In this document: in pieces, positions 42,477-54,422 of the stretch
How positions within the stretch are numbered: position 1 is the first letter of the stretch
Layout of the letters: every line of letters begins with the position of its first letter
NCBI GenBank assembly: GCA_034667225.1
Contig: JAXDKG010000055.1
Coordinates: 186,001-250,000 of the forward strand
Direction of reading: 5' to 3'
Source: DATMER01 sp034667225
Lineage (GTDB): Bacteria > Acidobacteriota > Thermoanaerobaculia > Multivoradales > UBA5704
DNA: 64,000 bases
The notes under the pieces: model-generated
Seen by the model: only the letters and a program-made list of their open reading frames with translations
What the model was told of the DNA's origin: nothing
The model's database searches: none
Translations under genes and position numbers: made by a program

Positions 42477-43607
42477 ATGCGAAACGTCAAATTCCAACCC
42501 TTCCTCCTGGCCCTCCTCCTGGGTCTCTCGGCGTTCGGCATGGGCTGCCGGCAGTCCGAAGAGCCGGAGAGAGGCCAGGTTGCCGTCGAGCAGAACGCTC
42601 AGGATCGAGACACCGAGTCCGGGCTTGTCCGCGAGGACCCCGAGCTTCAGCCCGAGGAGCGGGTGGTGGTGGTCGAGCCCGAGACAGGAGAGGACGCGGG
42701 TGCGCGCCAGGATCTAGATGAGCGGGAGCAGCGCCTCGCCGACCGCAATGCTGAGTTGGATGCCCGCGAGCGGCGGCTCAGGGAGCAGGACGCCGCCGAG
42801 CGCCAGGCGCGCCTGAAGGCTCGGGAGCGGGAGGATGCCCGCGAGCCCGAGCCGGTGCGCCAGGCTCAGGCTCCCAAGCCGGCCCCGCTAGTGAAACCGG
42901 CTCCGCGGGTCGAGCGCGAGGAGCCGCGCCAAGAGCCGGTACCGACCGAGGAAGTGGCCGAGTCGCGCCGCCCTGATCTCCAGGACGAGGAAGCCGAGCG
43001 CGAGGCGGCCGAGCTCGAGCAGGAGCGGCAGGCCCGCGATCGCGAAGAGGAGGCACAGCGTCCGGCTCCGCTGGTCGTGAACGTCCCGGCCGGAACGGTG
43101 ATGGAGGTGGAGCTCCTCGAGGGCCTTTCCAGCCAGACCAGCGAGGTGGGCGACATCTTCCGTGCCCGTGTCGCCTCGGATGTGGCTTCGGACGGCGCGG
43201 TCGGCATTCCAGCCGGTTCCGAGATCGTCGGCGTGGTCGCCGAGGCCGTGCCGCTCGGCAAGGTGGGCGGCAGGGCGAAGCTCGTCCTGAAGTTCACCGA
43301 CCTGGTGCTCCCCAACGGCAAGACCGTCCCGATCGACGCCTCCCTGGTGCAGCAGGGGACCAACGAGACCCGCAAGGACGCGGCGACCATCGGCGGCGCG
43401 GCCGCGGGCGGCGCCATCCTGGGCCGGGTCCTCAGCAAGAAGGACCGCTCCAAGGGCACTGTGATCGGAGCCATCATCGGCGCGGCGGCCGGAGCCGTCC
43501 TCGCCTCCAGGAACGGCGACGAGGTCGTCATCCCCGAAGGGACGAGACTCGACCTGAAGCTCGACAACGAGCTCGAGGTGCGGGCTCGGGGGCAGGCGCG
43601 CAGGTAG
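42477..43607 (+). CDS. Glycine-zipper lipoprotein with coiled-coil
   Basis: A 376-residue lipoprotein with signal FLLALLLGLSAFGMGC (lipobox Cys about residue 22). A charged coiled-coil middle (DLDEREQRLADRNAELDAR...) is followed by a beta-rich domain with VPAGTVMEVELLEGLSSQTSEVGD, a glycine zipper (IGGAAAGGAILGRVL...GAIIGAAAGAVLA) and a repeat of the beta unit. It resembles outer-membrane associated glycine-zipper proteins. Function unknown. Confidence 0.7.
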   Translation: MRNVKFQPFLLALLLGLSAFGMGCRQSEEPERGQVAVEQNAQDRDTESGLVREDPELQPEERVVVVEPETGEDAGARQDLDEREQRLADRNAELDARERRLREQDAAERQARLKAREREDAREPEPVRQAQAPKPAPLVKPAPRVEREEPRQEPVPTEEVAESRRPDLQDEEAEREAAELEQERQARDREEEAQRPAPLVVNVPAGTVMEVELLEGLSSQTSEVGDIFRARVASDVASDGAVGIPAGSEIVGVVAEAVPLGKVGGRAKLVLKFTDLVLPNGKTVPIDASLVQQGTNETRKDAATIGGAAAGGAILGRVLSKKDRSKGTVIGAIIGAAAGAVLASRNGDEVVIPEGTRLDLKLDNELEVRARGQARR

Positions 43608-43624
43608 GCAGACCCCCTCCGGCT

Positions 43625-43651
43625 CCCTCTCCCCCGGCACGGGGGAGAGGG
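43625..43651. terminator. C-run/G-run inverted repeat after the lipoprotein gene
   Basis: CCCTCTCCCCCG (43625-43636) is perfectly complementary to CGGGGGAGAGGG (43640-43651) around GCA. No T-run follows. The same kind of sequence occurs inside dnaX, so it is probably a dispersed repeat that may also terminate transcription. Confidence 0.5.
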
Positions 43652-43699
43652 CAGGGGAGAGGGGGAATGGGATCAACCCCTGTTATTCTGGGCAGTGCT

Positions 43700-45700
43700 A
43701 TGGCTGCCGAACCTACCGCCGCCCCTCCACCCTCGCCCCCCCGAGCCTCGCGCGCCGGACTCTTCGGGGGCCTGGTCTCGTCCAAGCAGCGCCGCTCCGG
43801 CCAGGAGCCCGGCGAGAAGGAAGGGGACAAGAAAAAGCCCAAGAAGCCGCTGACCTTCCGCGTCGTCCTGGCCGATGCCGCCGAGCTGGTCCGCGCCCAC
43901 AAAGGCCGCCTCGCCCTCGGGCTCGGCCTGATGCTGATCAACCGCTTCGCCGGCCTGGTCCTCCCGGGCACCACCAAGTACCTGCTCGACGAGGTCATCG
44001 GCAAGGGCAACCGCGAGTTGCTCACCCAGCTCCTCCTCGCCGCGGGCGCCGCCACCTTGATTCAGGGAATCACCTCCTTCGCCCTCGCCCAGGTGCTCGG
44101 CAAGGCCGCGCAACGCTCCATCACCGAGATGCGCCGCGGAGTGCAGCGCCATGTCGGCAGCCTCTCCGTGGGCTACTTCGAGCAGACCAAGTCCGGCGCC
44201 CTGCTCTCCCGGGTCATGAACGATGCCGAAGGCATCCGCAACCTGGTGGGCAACGGGCTCGTCGAGCTGGTGGGCGGCTCCGTCACGGCCGTGCTCGCGC
44301 TCGGCCTCCTCCTCTACCTGAGCGCCAAGCTGACCCTGATCGCCGTGGGCGTCCTCTCGCTCTTCGCGGTCATCATGGGCTGGGCGTTCAAGACGCTGCG
44401 CCCGCTGTTCCGCGAGCGCTCCAAGATCAACGCCGAGGTCGCCGGCCGGCTCACCGAGTCGTTCTCCGGCATCCGGGTCGTGAAGGCCTACGGCGCCCAG
44501 CGCCGCGAGAACCTGGTCTTCGCCAAGGGCGCGCACCGCCTGTTCCGCAACATCGCCAAGACGATCACCAGCTTCTCGCTGATCGGCGCCGGCTCGACTC
44601 TGCTGCTCGGCATCGTGGGCGTGACCATGATGGCGGTAGGCGCGAACGAGGTGCTCTCGGGGCGGATGACGGTCGGCTCGTTCTTCGCCTTCACCCTCTA
44701 TCTCGGCATGCTCGTCGGACCGGTGATGCAGGTGGTCAACATCGGCAGCCAGCTCACCGAGGCCTTCGCGGGCCTGGAGCGCATCCGGGAGATCCGCAAC
44801 GAGACGCCCGAGGACGCCGGCGAGATGGAACGCAGGCCGCTGCCCCGCGTCGAGGGCCGGATCGAGTTCCAGGACGTCTGGTTCGAGTACAAGGAGGGTA
44901 CGCCGGTGCTGCGCGGAGTCTCCTTCCTGGCCAGGCCGGGAACCTCGACCGCCCTGGTGGGATCGTCGGGCTCGGGCAAGAGCACGCTGATCGGCCTGGT
45001 CGCCGCGTTCCACCGTCCGGCCTCGGGCACGATCCTGGTGGACGGCCAGGACCTCTCCGCGATCCGCCTGCACGACTACCGCTCCCATCTCGGAGTGGTG
45101 TTCCAGGACAACTTCCTCTTCGACGGGACGGTGCTGGAGAACATCGCCTATGCCCGTCCGCACGCCTCGAACGAGGAGATCCTGCGCGCCGCCAAGATCG
45201 CCCATTGCGACGACTTCGTGCAGCGACTCCCCGACGGCTACGAGACGATCGTGGGCGAGCGCGGGGTGAAGCTCTCGGGAGGCGAGCGGCAGAGGGTCGC
45301 GATCGCCCGCGCCATCCTGGCCGATCCGCGCATCCTGATCCTCGACGAGGCGACCTCATCCCTCGACAGCGAGAGCGAAGCGCTGATCCAGGAGGGCCTC
45401 GCCGTGCTGATGCGCGGGCGCACGACCTTCGTGATCGCCCACCGGCTCTCGACGATCCGCAGGGCCGACACGATCCTGGTGCTGGAGCACGGCCAGGTCG
45501 TGGAGCGCGGCCGGCACGAAGAGCTGCTCGCCCTCGGCGGCCGCTACCATGCCCTCTACACCCGGCAGTACAACCTGGAGTCGAACCTCTTCCGCAACCC
45601 CGGCGAGGCCGAGCCAGAGGAGGAAGAGGAGAAGGCCGTCACCCAGGCGGATGCGGCGGTAGGGCGGTTGCCCCTCGTGGGCGGCGGGCGGGGAATGTAG
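43700..45700 (+). CDS. ABC transporter, fused permease and ATPase (MsbA-like)
   Basis: A 666-residue half-size exporter. A basic, Pro-rich N-terminal extension of about 60 residues precedes six membrane helices. The ATPase has Walker A VGSSGSGKSTLIGL, Q-loop VVFQDNFLFDGTVLENI, signature LSGGERQRVAIARAIL, Walker B ILILDEATSSLD and the switch His in FVIAHRLSTIRR. An acidic C-terminal tail follows. Probably exports lipid or a lipophilic compound. Substrate not evident. Converges on the pseudokinase gene, 9 bp apart. Confidence 0.93.
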   Translation: MAAEPTAAPPPSPPRASRAGLFGGLVSSKQRRSGQEPGEKEGDKKKPKKPLTFRVVLADAAELVRAHKGRLALGLGLMLINRFAGLVLPGTTKYLLDEVIGKGNRELLTQLLLAAGAATLIQGITSFALAQVLGKAAQRSITEMRRGVQRHVGSLSVGYFEQTKSGALLSRVMNDAEGIRNLVGNGLVELVGGSVTAVLALGLLLYLSAKLTLIAVGVLSLFAVIMGWAFKTLRPLFRERSKINAEVAGRLTESFSGIRVVKAYGAQRRENLVFAKGAHRLFRNIAKTITSFSLIGAGSTLLLGIVGVTMMAVGANEVLSGRMTVGSFFAFTLYLGMLVGPVMQVVNIGSQLTEAFAGLERIREIRNETPEDAGEMERRPLPRVEGRIEFQDVWFEYKEGTPVLRGVSFLARPGTSTALVGSSGSGKSTLIGLVAAFHRPASGTILVDGQDLSAIRLHDYRSHLGVVFQDNFLFDGTVLENIAYARPHASNEEILRAAKIAHCDDFVQRLPDGYETIVGERGVKLSGGERQRVAIARAILADPRILILDEATSSLDSESEALIQEGLAVLMRGRTTFVIAHRLSTIRRADTILVLEHGQVVERGRHEELLALGGRYHALYTRQYNLESNLFRNPGEAEPEEEEEKAVTQADAAVGRLPLVGGGRGM

Positions 45701-45709
45701 GGAAAAGCC

Positions 45710-47899
45710 CTACAGCCGGTTGCTCCCGATCCGGGTCATCTTCATCGGCTTGTCCGGCGTGCCGAAGTGCCCCTCGTTGCCGGAGATGTCCCTGGCCACC
45801 ACGTAGAGCTCCACCGTGCCGTTCTGGTGGAAGCTCGACGGGAACTCCGCCGTGTACACGCCATTGGTGCGGGAGACTTCCAGCGGATACTCGCGCATCT
45901 TGCCGCCCGGGGCGCGGGCCATCAGCTTCACGCCGCGGACCTCGTAGTCGTCCATGACACGGAAGCTCAGCTCCACCACCGTGCCGCGCGAGTACTCGAG
46001 GAAGAAGCCGTCCCGGAGCACGACCTCCGGGGGCGTCTTGTCGAGCTGGGCGAGCTGCGCCTCCAAGCGCTTGCGGGCCTCCTCGATCTGCGGCCGGAGG
46101 TGCGGCGTGGGCTCCACGCCGCGCAGCAGGTCCAGCGCCTCGTGCGGCTTCTTGCGCCGCTCCCAGGCAGGGATCGAGGCGAGGAGCGCCTGCTGCTTCG
46201 ACTCGTCGCCCTTCGACTTGCGGTAGGCCGCGGCGCGGGCGGACAACCCCTCCCGGCCGCTCCATGTGGCCTCCAGCGGTGCCAGCTTCGCCAGGGCCTC
46301 GTCGTAGCGCGCCTGGCTTGCCAAGGCCTCGGCCTCGGTCTCCACCGCCTGCGCCGACTTCGCCCGCAGCTCGAGAGGATCACTGATCCCGGGAGCGAGC
46401 GCCTCCAACTCCGCGAAGCGTTTCAGCACCGCGGGGTGCCGCCCCTCGGCCGCGTCGGCCTCGATCAGCCGGTGAAGCTCGACCAGTTTGCGCGCCCGCT
46501 CGAAGTCCGCCGTCAACCCGCTGGGAAGATCCGCGCCGAGACCCGAGCCGGTGGCGACCGCGGCGCGCAGCAACCCGAGGTCCCCCTCCTTCAAACCGCG
46601 CGCGAGATCGGCGGGGAAACGGTCCACGGCGAGAAGGGCGAGCATCTCCTCCAGCTCGGCCAGCCGGGCGCAGGCCTCGGGCGGGAGCGTGCTCTGGTCC
46701 ACGGAAGAGAGCGCCCGCACCGTCTCCTCGGCCCGCCGGTCCTCGCCCTGGGCGAGAAGCATCCGCGCCTCCTCGATCTTCGCCATGACCGCCTGGGGCG
46801 AGGGCGGTTGGGGAATCGGCGGCCCCGCCGGCACTGCCGCTTGCTCGACCGGCTTGCGAAGACCCCAGAGACCGCCGAGAACCGCGACGACTACCGCCGC
46901 CGCGATCGCGGCGAACAGGACCGCGCGATTCGACCGGGCGGGTGGCGGAGGAGCGGCAGCGACTTCGACGGGAGCCGGAGCGGGCGGCGGAGGCGCGCTC
47001 AAGGCATTCAGCACCTCGTCGTTGATCTCCCGCAGGACGTCTCCCTCCGGGATGGGCTCGGGTACGACCGGGATCTGGATGGGCATCGTCGCCGCAGGCG
47101 AGATCGGAGAGACGGATGCCTCCTGCCCGAGCGCCTGCTGGAAAGCCGCCCGGACCTCGCGCAAAGCGGGCCGCTCGGCAGGATCGCGCCGCAGCATGCG
47201 CTCCAGGATGGTCCGCAGCGCCTCGTCGTTCTCGACCTCGAGGGCCAGCGCGAAGGGGAGCTGCACTCCGGGAGAATCTCCGGGTGAAACCGCACAGCCG
47301 AGCAGATGGCAGGCAGTGAGACCGAACGAGAAGACGTCCGAGCGGGCCGTGGGCGTGCCGCCCTGGGCGAGCTCGGGAGCGAGGAAGCGCGCGGTTTCCG
47401 CCGAAGCCGCAGCCCCGGTCCGAAAGATCGGGCTGCCCAATCCCAGCACCGTCACCCGCGGAGCGCCAGCCATACCGGCCACGGCGAACAGGTTGTCCGG
47501 AGAAACGTTGCCATGGGCGAGCCCGCGCGACGCCAGCGCCTCCAATCCGTCCAGGGTCTGACCGAGGAAGGCCATGCCGGCGTCGGGGGGCAGCTTGCCC
47601 GCGAGCGAGTCGAGCTGGCGTCCCTCCAACAGCTCGAAAACCAGGAAGGCGCCGCCGTCCTGAGTGAGGCCGGAGTCGACGACCGAGGGGAGCGACGGGT
47701 GGCGCAGCGCGGTGAGAGCAGCCGCGAAGGCCTCGAAGCGAGCCGCCGCCTCCTCGAACCCGACCGGCGAGGCTTGAATCATCTTGACCGCGACCGCCTG
47801 CCCCGACCGCTTGTCCGTGGCCCGCATCACCGTGGCGGAACGTCCGGAGTGAAGGATCTTGGCGAGGTCGTAGCGCTCGGTGAGCTCACGGAATTCCAT
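45710..47899 (-). CDS. Membrane-bound protein pseudokinase with extracytoplasmic domain
   Basis: A 729-residue protein. Residues about 1-270 have the Ser/Thr kinase fold, with the lysine strand AVAVKMI and an APE-like APELAQG. The catalytic loop reads HGNVSPDN instead of HRDLKPEN. The metal motif DFG is replaced by LGLG, and the glycine-rich loop is HSGRSATV. It should therefore be catalytically dead. A Pro/Ala linker, one membrane helix (LFAAIAAAVVVAVLGGLWGL), a helical region and a C-terminal Ig-like beta domain follow. Possibly a scaffold or sensor. Confidence 0.85.
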   Translation of the reverse strand: MEFRELTERYDLAKILHSGRSATVMRATDKRSGQAVAVKMIQASPVGFEEAAARFEAFAAALTALRHPSLPSVVDSGLTQDGGAFLVFELLEGRQLDSLAGKLPPDAGMAFLGQTLDGLEALASRGLAHGNVSPDNLFAVAGMAGAPRVTVLGLGSPIFRTGAAASAETARFLAPELAQGGTPTARSDVFSFGLTACHLLGCAVSPGDSPGVQLPFALALEVENDEALRTILERMLRRDPAERPALREVRAAFQQALGQEASVSPISPAATMPIQIPVVPEPIPEGDVLREINDEVLNALSAPPPPAPAPVEVAAAPPPPARSNRAVLFAAIAAAVVVAVLGGLWGLRKPVEQAAVPAGPPIPQPPSPQAVMAKIEEARMLLAQGEDRRAEETVRALSSVDQSTLPPEACARLAELEEMLALLAVDRFPADLARGLKEGDLGLLRAAVATGSGLGADLPSGLTADFERARKLVELHRLIEADAAEGRHPAVLKRFAELEALAPGISDPLELRAKSAQAVETEAEALASQARYDEALAKLAPLEATWSGREGLSARAAAYRKSKGDESKQQALLASIPAWERRKKPHEALDLLRGVEPTPHLRPQIEEARKRLEAQLAQLDKTPPEVVLRDGFFLEYSRGTVVELSFRVMDDYEVRGVKLMARAPGGKMREYPLEVSRTNGVYTAEFPSSFHQNGTVELYVVARDISGNEGHFGTPDKPMKMTRIGSNRL

Positions 47900-48152
47900 G
47901 GTCTCGCTCCCTAGGGTCCTAGCAGTACTGCAGTTGAGCCTAGTATAGAGGAGGCTCTATGGGGGTGGGGAGTGGGGAATGAACGCAACTTGTGATACCT
48001 TCCGCCGGATCGGCTCGCCCGGCCCTCCGGCCGGCGGCCCTGAATCTCAGCAATAGCCCGGTCAGCGCAGCCTCCCCGCCTTCCGGTATCGACTGCCGGC
48101 GGCTCGCGGCTCGTGCTGAGTCTTTCTTTCCCGGAGGATTCGGAGGAATACC
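47900..48152. promoter_or_regulatory. Divergent control region of pseudokinase gene and hppA
   Basis: This 253-bp gap holds no gene. It contains CCTAGTATAGAGG near 47940, a possible -10 region, and a G/C hairpin region GGCCCTCCGGCC. The ribosome site GGAGGATTCGGAGGAA lies before hppA. No known riboswitch is visible. Confidence 0.4.
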
Positions 48153-50606
<2,454 letters not shown>

Positions 50607-50619
50607 TTGATTCCCCTCG

Positions 50620-50655
50620 GGGGCGCCACTCTCGTGGCGCCCCGCCGTCGTTTTC
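50620..50655 (+). terminator. hppA terminator
   Basis: GGGGCGCCAC (50620-50629) pairs perfectly with GTGGCGCCCC (50634-50643) around TCTC. GTCGTTTTCTCTCT follows. Confidence 0.85.
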
Positions 50656-50724
50656 TCTCTTGACAAAAGACTCCTGGGTAGCGCAGCCTCCGAAAGTTGA
50701 CGCAAACTTGACAGGAGGCGCCGC

Positions 50725-52575
50725 ATGAGCACTCTCAGCCGCTGGATTCGCCTTGTACCTGCCCTGGTCCTCCTGCTCGCCGCGAGCCTGGCCTGCCGCC
50801 CGGACGATCCGGATGTCAACCCAGCGGAGGTGAGCCCTTCTCCCCCTCCTGCCGCTTCTTCCGTGAGCTGCCCGCCGAACGGCGGAGCGCTCTATCTCGG
50901 CTGCCCGTCGTTCCCGAACACGTCGCCCACGGCCCAGCCGCAATGGGACTACTTCGCCTGGAACAGCTTCGCCGCCGCCAACTGGCCGGCTCTCGATCCG
51001 GCGAAGAACAACGAGCAGCGGGGCTTCCCGGACCTCAACCAGCGCTTCACGTCCGCTGCCAACACGTCCCTGCTCGTCTGGGAAACGTTCAAGGAGAAGC
51101 GCGAGGTTTTCTTCTATCCGCCCACCACCAACATAGACCCGGGACCCTGGAACCAGGCGCCGAACTACGGACCGCTCCCCAACCCGCCCCTGTGCTCCGA
51201 CAGCCAGGGCAAACCTGCCGTGCCGCGGCGGCTCTTCGGCCAGGGCGGCAAGCTGGTCTACGACAGTCTCGACGAGACCGTCGAGGTGCTCTCCGAAGCC
51301 CTGGAGCAGCCGGCCGCTCTGTGCGGCGGCTTCACCAAGAACCCCTGCAGCCAGACCGGGACGGGGACGCCGAACTGCAGCTGCGTCGTCGGGCTGCCGG
51401 TGGCGCCGCGCGTGTGGAAGGGGAGCCCGACGAAGCCGAACCCGCAGCCGGTCCTCTATGAGGTCAAGGTCAACTACGACTTCTACAACTACGTCCAGCA
51501 GAACAAGTACTACCTGGATTCCACTGCGCAGGCGGCGGCCAACAACTCCAAGGGAACGAAGATCCAGCTTCCCTACCGGACCAGCGCGCCGCTGGGTCCC
51601 GGGGGCGGTGGCTCCGGCCCGACCGCGGTAACGTCGTATGACGCTCAGAGCTGTATCGCCAACTACCTGAAGGCCGGACCGAACACCAATGTGTTGCCTT
51701 GCCTGGTCGGCTCGATTCACATCAAGACCGCCTGGATCCCCCTCCAGAACGAGGATCCCTCGAAGTACCACACCGCGGAGGCTGCCTACTTCAAGACCGA
51801 GAACGGCAAGGCATGTATGAGCTACGCGACGTTCGGACTCGTCGGAATCCACATCATCCAGCGCGTCCACCAGGGATCGGGCGGGGTGAGCACTGGCTCG
51901 ACTCCGAAGGGCGGAACCTTCATCTTCTCGACCTGGGAGCACGTCGACAACGACGAAGCCGGGTTCACGTACGCCAACTACTTCCCCGGTCAGCCTTTCG
52001 CCGGCCCGCCGCAGCGCGCCACCTTCTATCCCCAGCCGTCGAACGCTATTCCGGTGGTGCGCAAGTACCCGATCCTCCCGGGCACGCAACAGGTCAACAA
52101 CCAGGTTCACGCGGCGATCAAAGCGGTGAACCCGAGCTCGGTCTGGTTGAACTACGAGCTCGTCGGCACCCAGTTCCAGGCGATCGACATCCAGAGCCTG
52201 CCGCCGAACCCGTCCAATCCGAACGATCCCACGGGCATCGGTCAGCCGCTCTACCTGGCGAACCTCGTCATCGAGACCAATGAGGGATTGCAGCACTTCC
52301 AGGGCCTCCCGCCACTGGTAGCCCCAGTCGCCCCGTTCAACAAGGCCGTCGCCAAAAACGGCACGCTCGCCTTCAACCGTGCCACGAGCAACGTCGCTTT
52401 CTCGCCGACAGGGAATCCATCCGCGATCAAGGGTTTCAACATGGGCGGCTGCATGGGCTGCCACGGCGTGGCCCAGAACAAAGGCTACTCCTTCAGCTTC
52501 GTGCTCTTCGACGGACAACGGGGAGCCGACGTTGACACGCAGTCGAACTTCGCCCTGGCGCCGGTCTCGCGCTGA
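50725..52575 (+). CDS. Secreted lipoprotein with a single CXXCH heme motif
   Basis: A 616-residue protein not recognised by family. The N terminus is a lipoprotein signal (VPALVLLLAASLAC). Eight or more other cysteines could form disulfides. Near residue 575 there is GGCMGCHGVAQ, a cytochrome-c-type heme attachment site. The middle contains IKTAWIPLQ and FSTWEHVDNDEAG. Ribosome site GGAGG before the ATG. It may be an outer-surface redox or oxidation protein, with one heme expected. Confidence 0.7.
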   Translation: MSTLSRWIRLVPALVLLLAASLACRPDDPDVNPAEVSPSPPPAASSVSCPPNGGALYLGCPSFPNTSPTAQPQWDYFAWNSFAAANWPALDPAKNNEQRGFPDLNQRFTSAANTSLLVWETFKEKREVFFYPPTTNIDPGPWNQAPNYGPLPNPPLCSDSQGKPAVPRRLFGQGGKLVYDSLDETVEVLSEALEQPAALCGGFTKNPCSQTGTGTPNCSCVVGLPVAPRVWKGSPTKPNPQPVLYEVKVNYDFYNYVQQNKYYLDSTAQAAANNSKGTKIQLPYRTSAPLGPGGGGSGPTAVTSYDAQSCIANYLKAGPNTNVLPCLVGSIHIKTAWIPLQNEDPSKYHTAEAAYFKTENGKACMSYATFGLVGIHIIQRVHQGSGGVSTGSTPKGGTFIFSTWEHVDNDEAGFTYANYFPGQPFAGPPQRATFYPQPSNAIPVVRKYPILPGTQQVNNQVHAAIKAVNPSSVWLNYELVGTQFQAIDIQSLPPNPSNPNDPTGIGQPLYLANLVIETNEGLQHFQGLPPLVAPVAPFNKAVAKNGTLAFNRATSNVAFSPTGNPSAIKGFNMGGCMGCHGVAQNKGYSFSFVLFDGQRGADVDTQSNFALAPVSR

Positions 52576-52610
52576 GGGTGACATCGAGCGCTACAGCAGC
52601 GGCCCAGGCT

Positions 52611-53948
52611 TCAGGCGGCAGGCGTCTTGGTCTGCCGCCGCAGCAGATAGAGGGCGGTTGCGCTCAGCAAGGCTCCGAGGGCGAGCAGGCCCGAGGGGGA
52701 TAGGGCGGGGATCTCCGTGGGTGGAGCGGCGCAGAGCGGAGGCGCGGTGAGGAAGGGGCTGAAGACGACCCGGTCGTCCACGACGTCGCCGGTGCCGCCA
52801 GGATTGCCGGGATTCGTCGGCCCCGTTGGGCTGCCCCACCAGTTGAGCGTTGCGTCGGCGTCGTTCCCCTCGTAATAGGAGCGGGTGAAGAGCGCCGCCC
52901 CATTGGGCGGCGTCGCGGTGTTGCCCGCGAACGAATTCTCCTTGATCACCGACGTGTCGTTGTCGATCGACAAGCCGGTGTCGTTGCCGTGGATCTCGTT
53001 GCAGCGGAACACGTTGCGGAGGTTCTCCTGAGCTCGCGGCACACACGCCGCATCCAGAAGCCCGACGTTCGAAATGCCGAAGTTGGAATCCAGCGCCTGG
53101 TTGCCGATCACCTGGGTGTCCCGGCTCGAGGCCAGGATGATGGCGGAGCCCAAGCCCGCCGCGGGGTTCCCCGTGAAGCGCATCCCGGAGACGAGATTGC
53201 GTTCGAGGCGAACCGCATTTGCTCCGCGGGAGACCTGAATCCCGTTACGGGCGACGAAGGGGCTCGGCTCGGAGACGACGGTGCTCCGCACCACGCTGCC
53301 GGTCGGCCCGAAGCCGGCGGCACAGCCGCAGCCGGTGAACAGGATCCCGGTCTTCTGGAAGTCCGTGATCGAGACCCCCAGCACGTCGACCCGCGGGAGG
53401 GCCACGCCCGACGGCTCGGTCTGGACGATGATCCCGATCCCCGCCACCTGATTGCCCGAAGCGGGCTCGGTCCGCACGTGAGCCACGCTCGCTCCGTAGA
53501 TCGTTCCGGAGGAGCTGCGGTAGTAGATGCCGGCCCAGCGCGCGGTTTCGCCGGGTGCCATCAAGGCAGCGCTGCCGTCCACGATCAGGCCGTTGAGCAC
53601 GATGCCGGTGCTGTCGCGAACGAACACGATCGCCCGGCCGGGCGAACCCGAGCAGGGGCTCCCGCGGTCGGCGTCCGGCGGGCCGACAGTCGCGAGGTCC
53701 GGCCGCAGCGTGGCGCCAAAGCCGTTGAGGGTCAGATCCTGCCGGCTTTCGATGCGGACGGTCTGGTTGTACACGCCGGGAGCGATCTGGATGAAGTCGC
53801 CGTCGGTGGCCTGATCGACGGCATGCTGGACGGAGGCGCACGGGAGCGCCGGGTTGGAGCAGCCGTTTGCGGCGTCGCTCCCGCCCGTGGCCACGTAGCG
53901 GGTCACCGCCCCGGCGGGAGCGACGAGGAGCAGGAGCTGAAGAGGCAC
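52611..53948 (-). CDS. Parallel beta-helix surface protein with IPTL/PEP-CTERM-like sorting tail
   Basis: A 445-residue secreted protein. The body has right-handed beta-helix repeats (DFIQIAPGVYNQTVRIESRQDLTL, GIVLNGLIVDGS, NLVSGMRF...). The C terminus EIPALSPSGLLALGALLSATALYLLRRQ is a sorting signal: a Pro-rich motif, a membrane helix and an Arg cluster. The annotated GTG lies inside the signal peptide. Upstream in-frame codons KTWLVPLQLLLLVAPAGA look like the true signal, and AAGGAG stands 8 bases before an ATC codon. The real start may therefore be non-canonical. Confidence 0.78.
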   Translation of the reverse strand: MPLQLLLLVAPAGAVTRYVATGGSDAANGCSNPALPCASVQHAVDQATDGDFIQIAPGVYNQTVRIESRQDLTLNGFGATLRPDLATVGPPDADRGSPCSGSPGRAIVFVRDSTGIVLNGLIVDGSAALMAPGETARWAGIYYRSSSGTIYGASVAHVRTEPASGNQVAGIGIIVQTEPSGVALPRVDVLGVSITDFQKTGILFTGCGCAAGFGPTGSVVRSTVVSEPSPFVARNGIQVSRGANAVRLERNLVSGMRFTGNPAAGLGSAIILASSRDTQVIGNQALDSNFGISNVGLLDAACVPRAQENLRNVFRCNEIHGNDTGLSIDNDTSVIKENSFAGNTATPPNGAALFTRSYYEGNDADATLNWWGSPTGPTNPGNPGGTGDVVDDRVVFSPFLTAPPLCAAPPTEIPALSPSGLLALGALLSATALYLLRRQTKTPAA

Positions 53949-54020
53949 AAGCCAGGTTTTGATGCCCGCGACTCCTTCTTGGAACAGCTCGATCCAGACA
54001 AGGATACAACGTTTGCGAGG

Positions 54021-54401
54021 TCACTTGGGAGTGATGGCCCGCTTTTTCGCTCCCCCTGCCTTTTTTCCGGTCTTCGCCTTCATCCGCCGTGTCGCGGCCA
54101 GCGACTTGCGGGCCCACTCCACCAGTTCGTCCGGATCGTCCATGACCTCGTCCGGGACGGTGTAGAACGGCATTGAGCGGCCTTTGTCCGCATAGGGCTG
54201 GAACGGCCCGATGCCCAGCGCCTCGTAGTCGGGCCGGTTCTCGTCGTCCGCCCGAAGGAGGAGCTGGTCGTCCGCCACGATGGCGATCATCAGCTCGTCC
54301 ACGTACACCCCATAGCCGCCGAACATGAACTTGTACGAGGTCTGCCCCAGCGGCGAGAGCAGGTCAACGATGTAGTCGCAGAACTCGTTCGTCCTGGCCA
54401 T
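54021..54401 (-). CDS. TfoX N-terminal domain protein
   Basis: A 126-residue protein with the TfoX_N pattern: NEFCDYIVDLLSPLGQTSYKFMFGGYGVYVDELMIAIVADDQLLLRAD and the later MPFYTVPDEVMDDPDELVEWARKSL. A Lys-rich tail follows. It lacks the C-terminal domain of competence regulators, so it is probably a small stand-alone member. The phased palindrome array begins 20 bp upstream of its start. Confidence 0.85.
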   Translation of the reverse strand: MARTNEFCDYIVDLLSPLGQTSYKFMFGGYGVYVDELMIAIVADDQLLLRADDENRPDYEALGIGPFQPYADKGRSMPFYTVPDEVMDDPDELVEWARKSLAATRRMKAKTGKKAGGAKKRAITPK

Positions 54402-54422
54402 GGAAGCGAGGCTAGCACGGCG

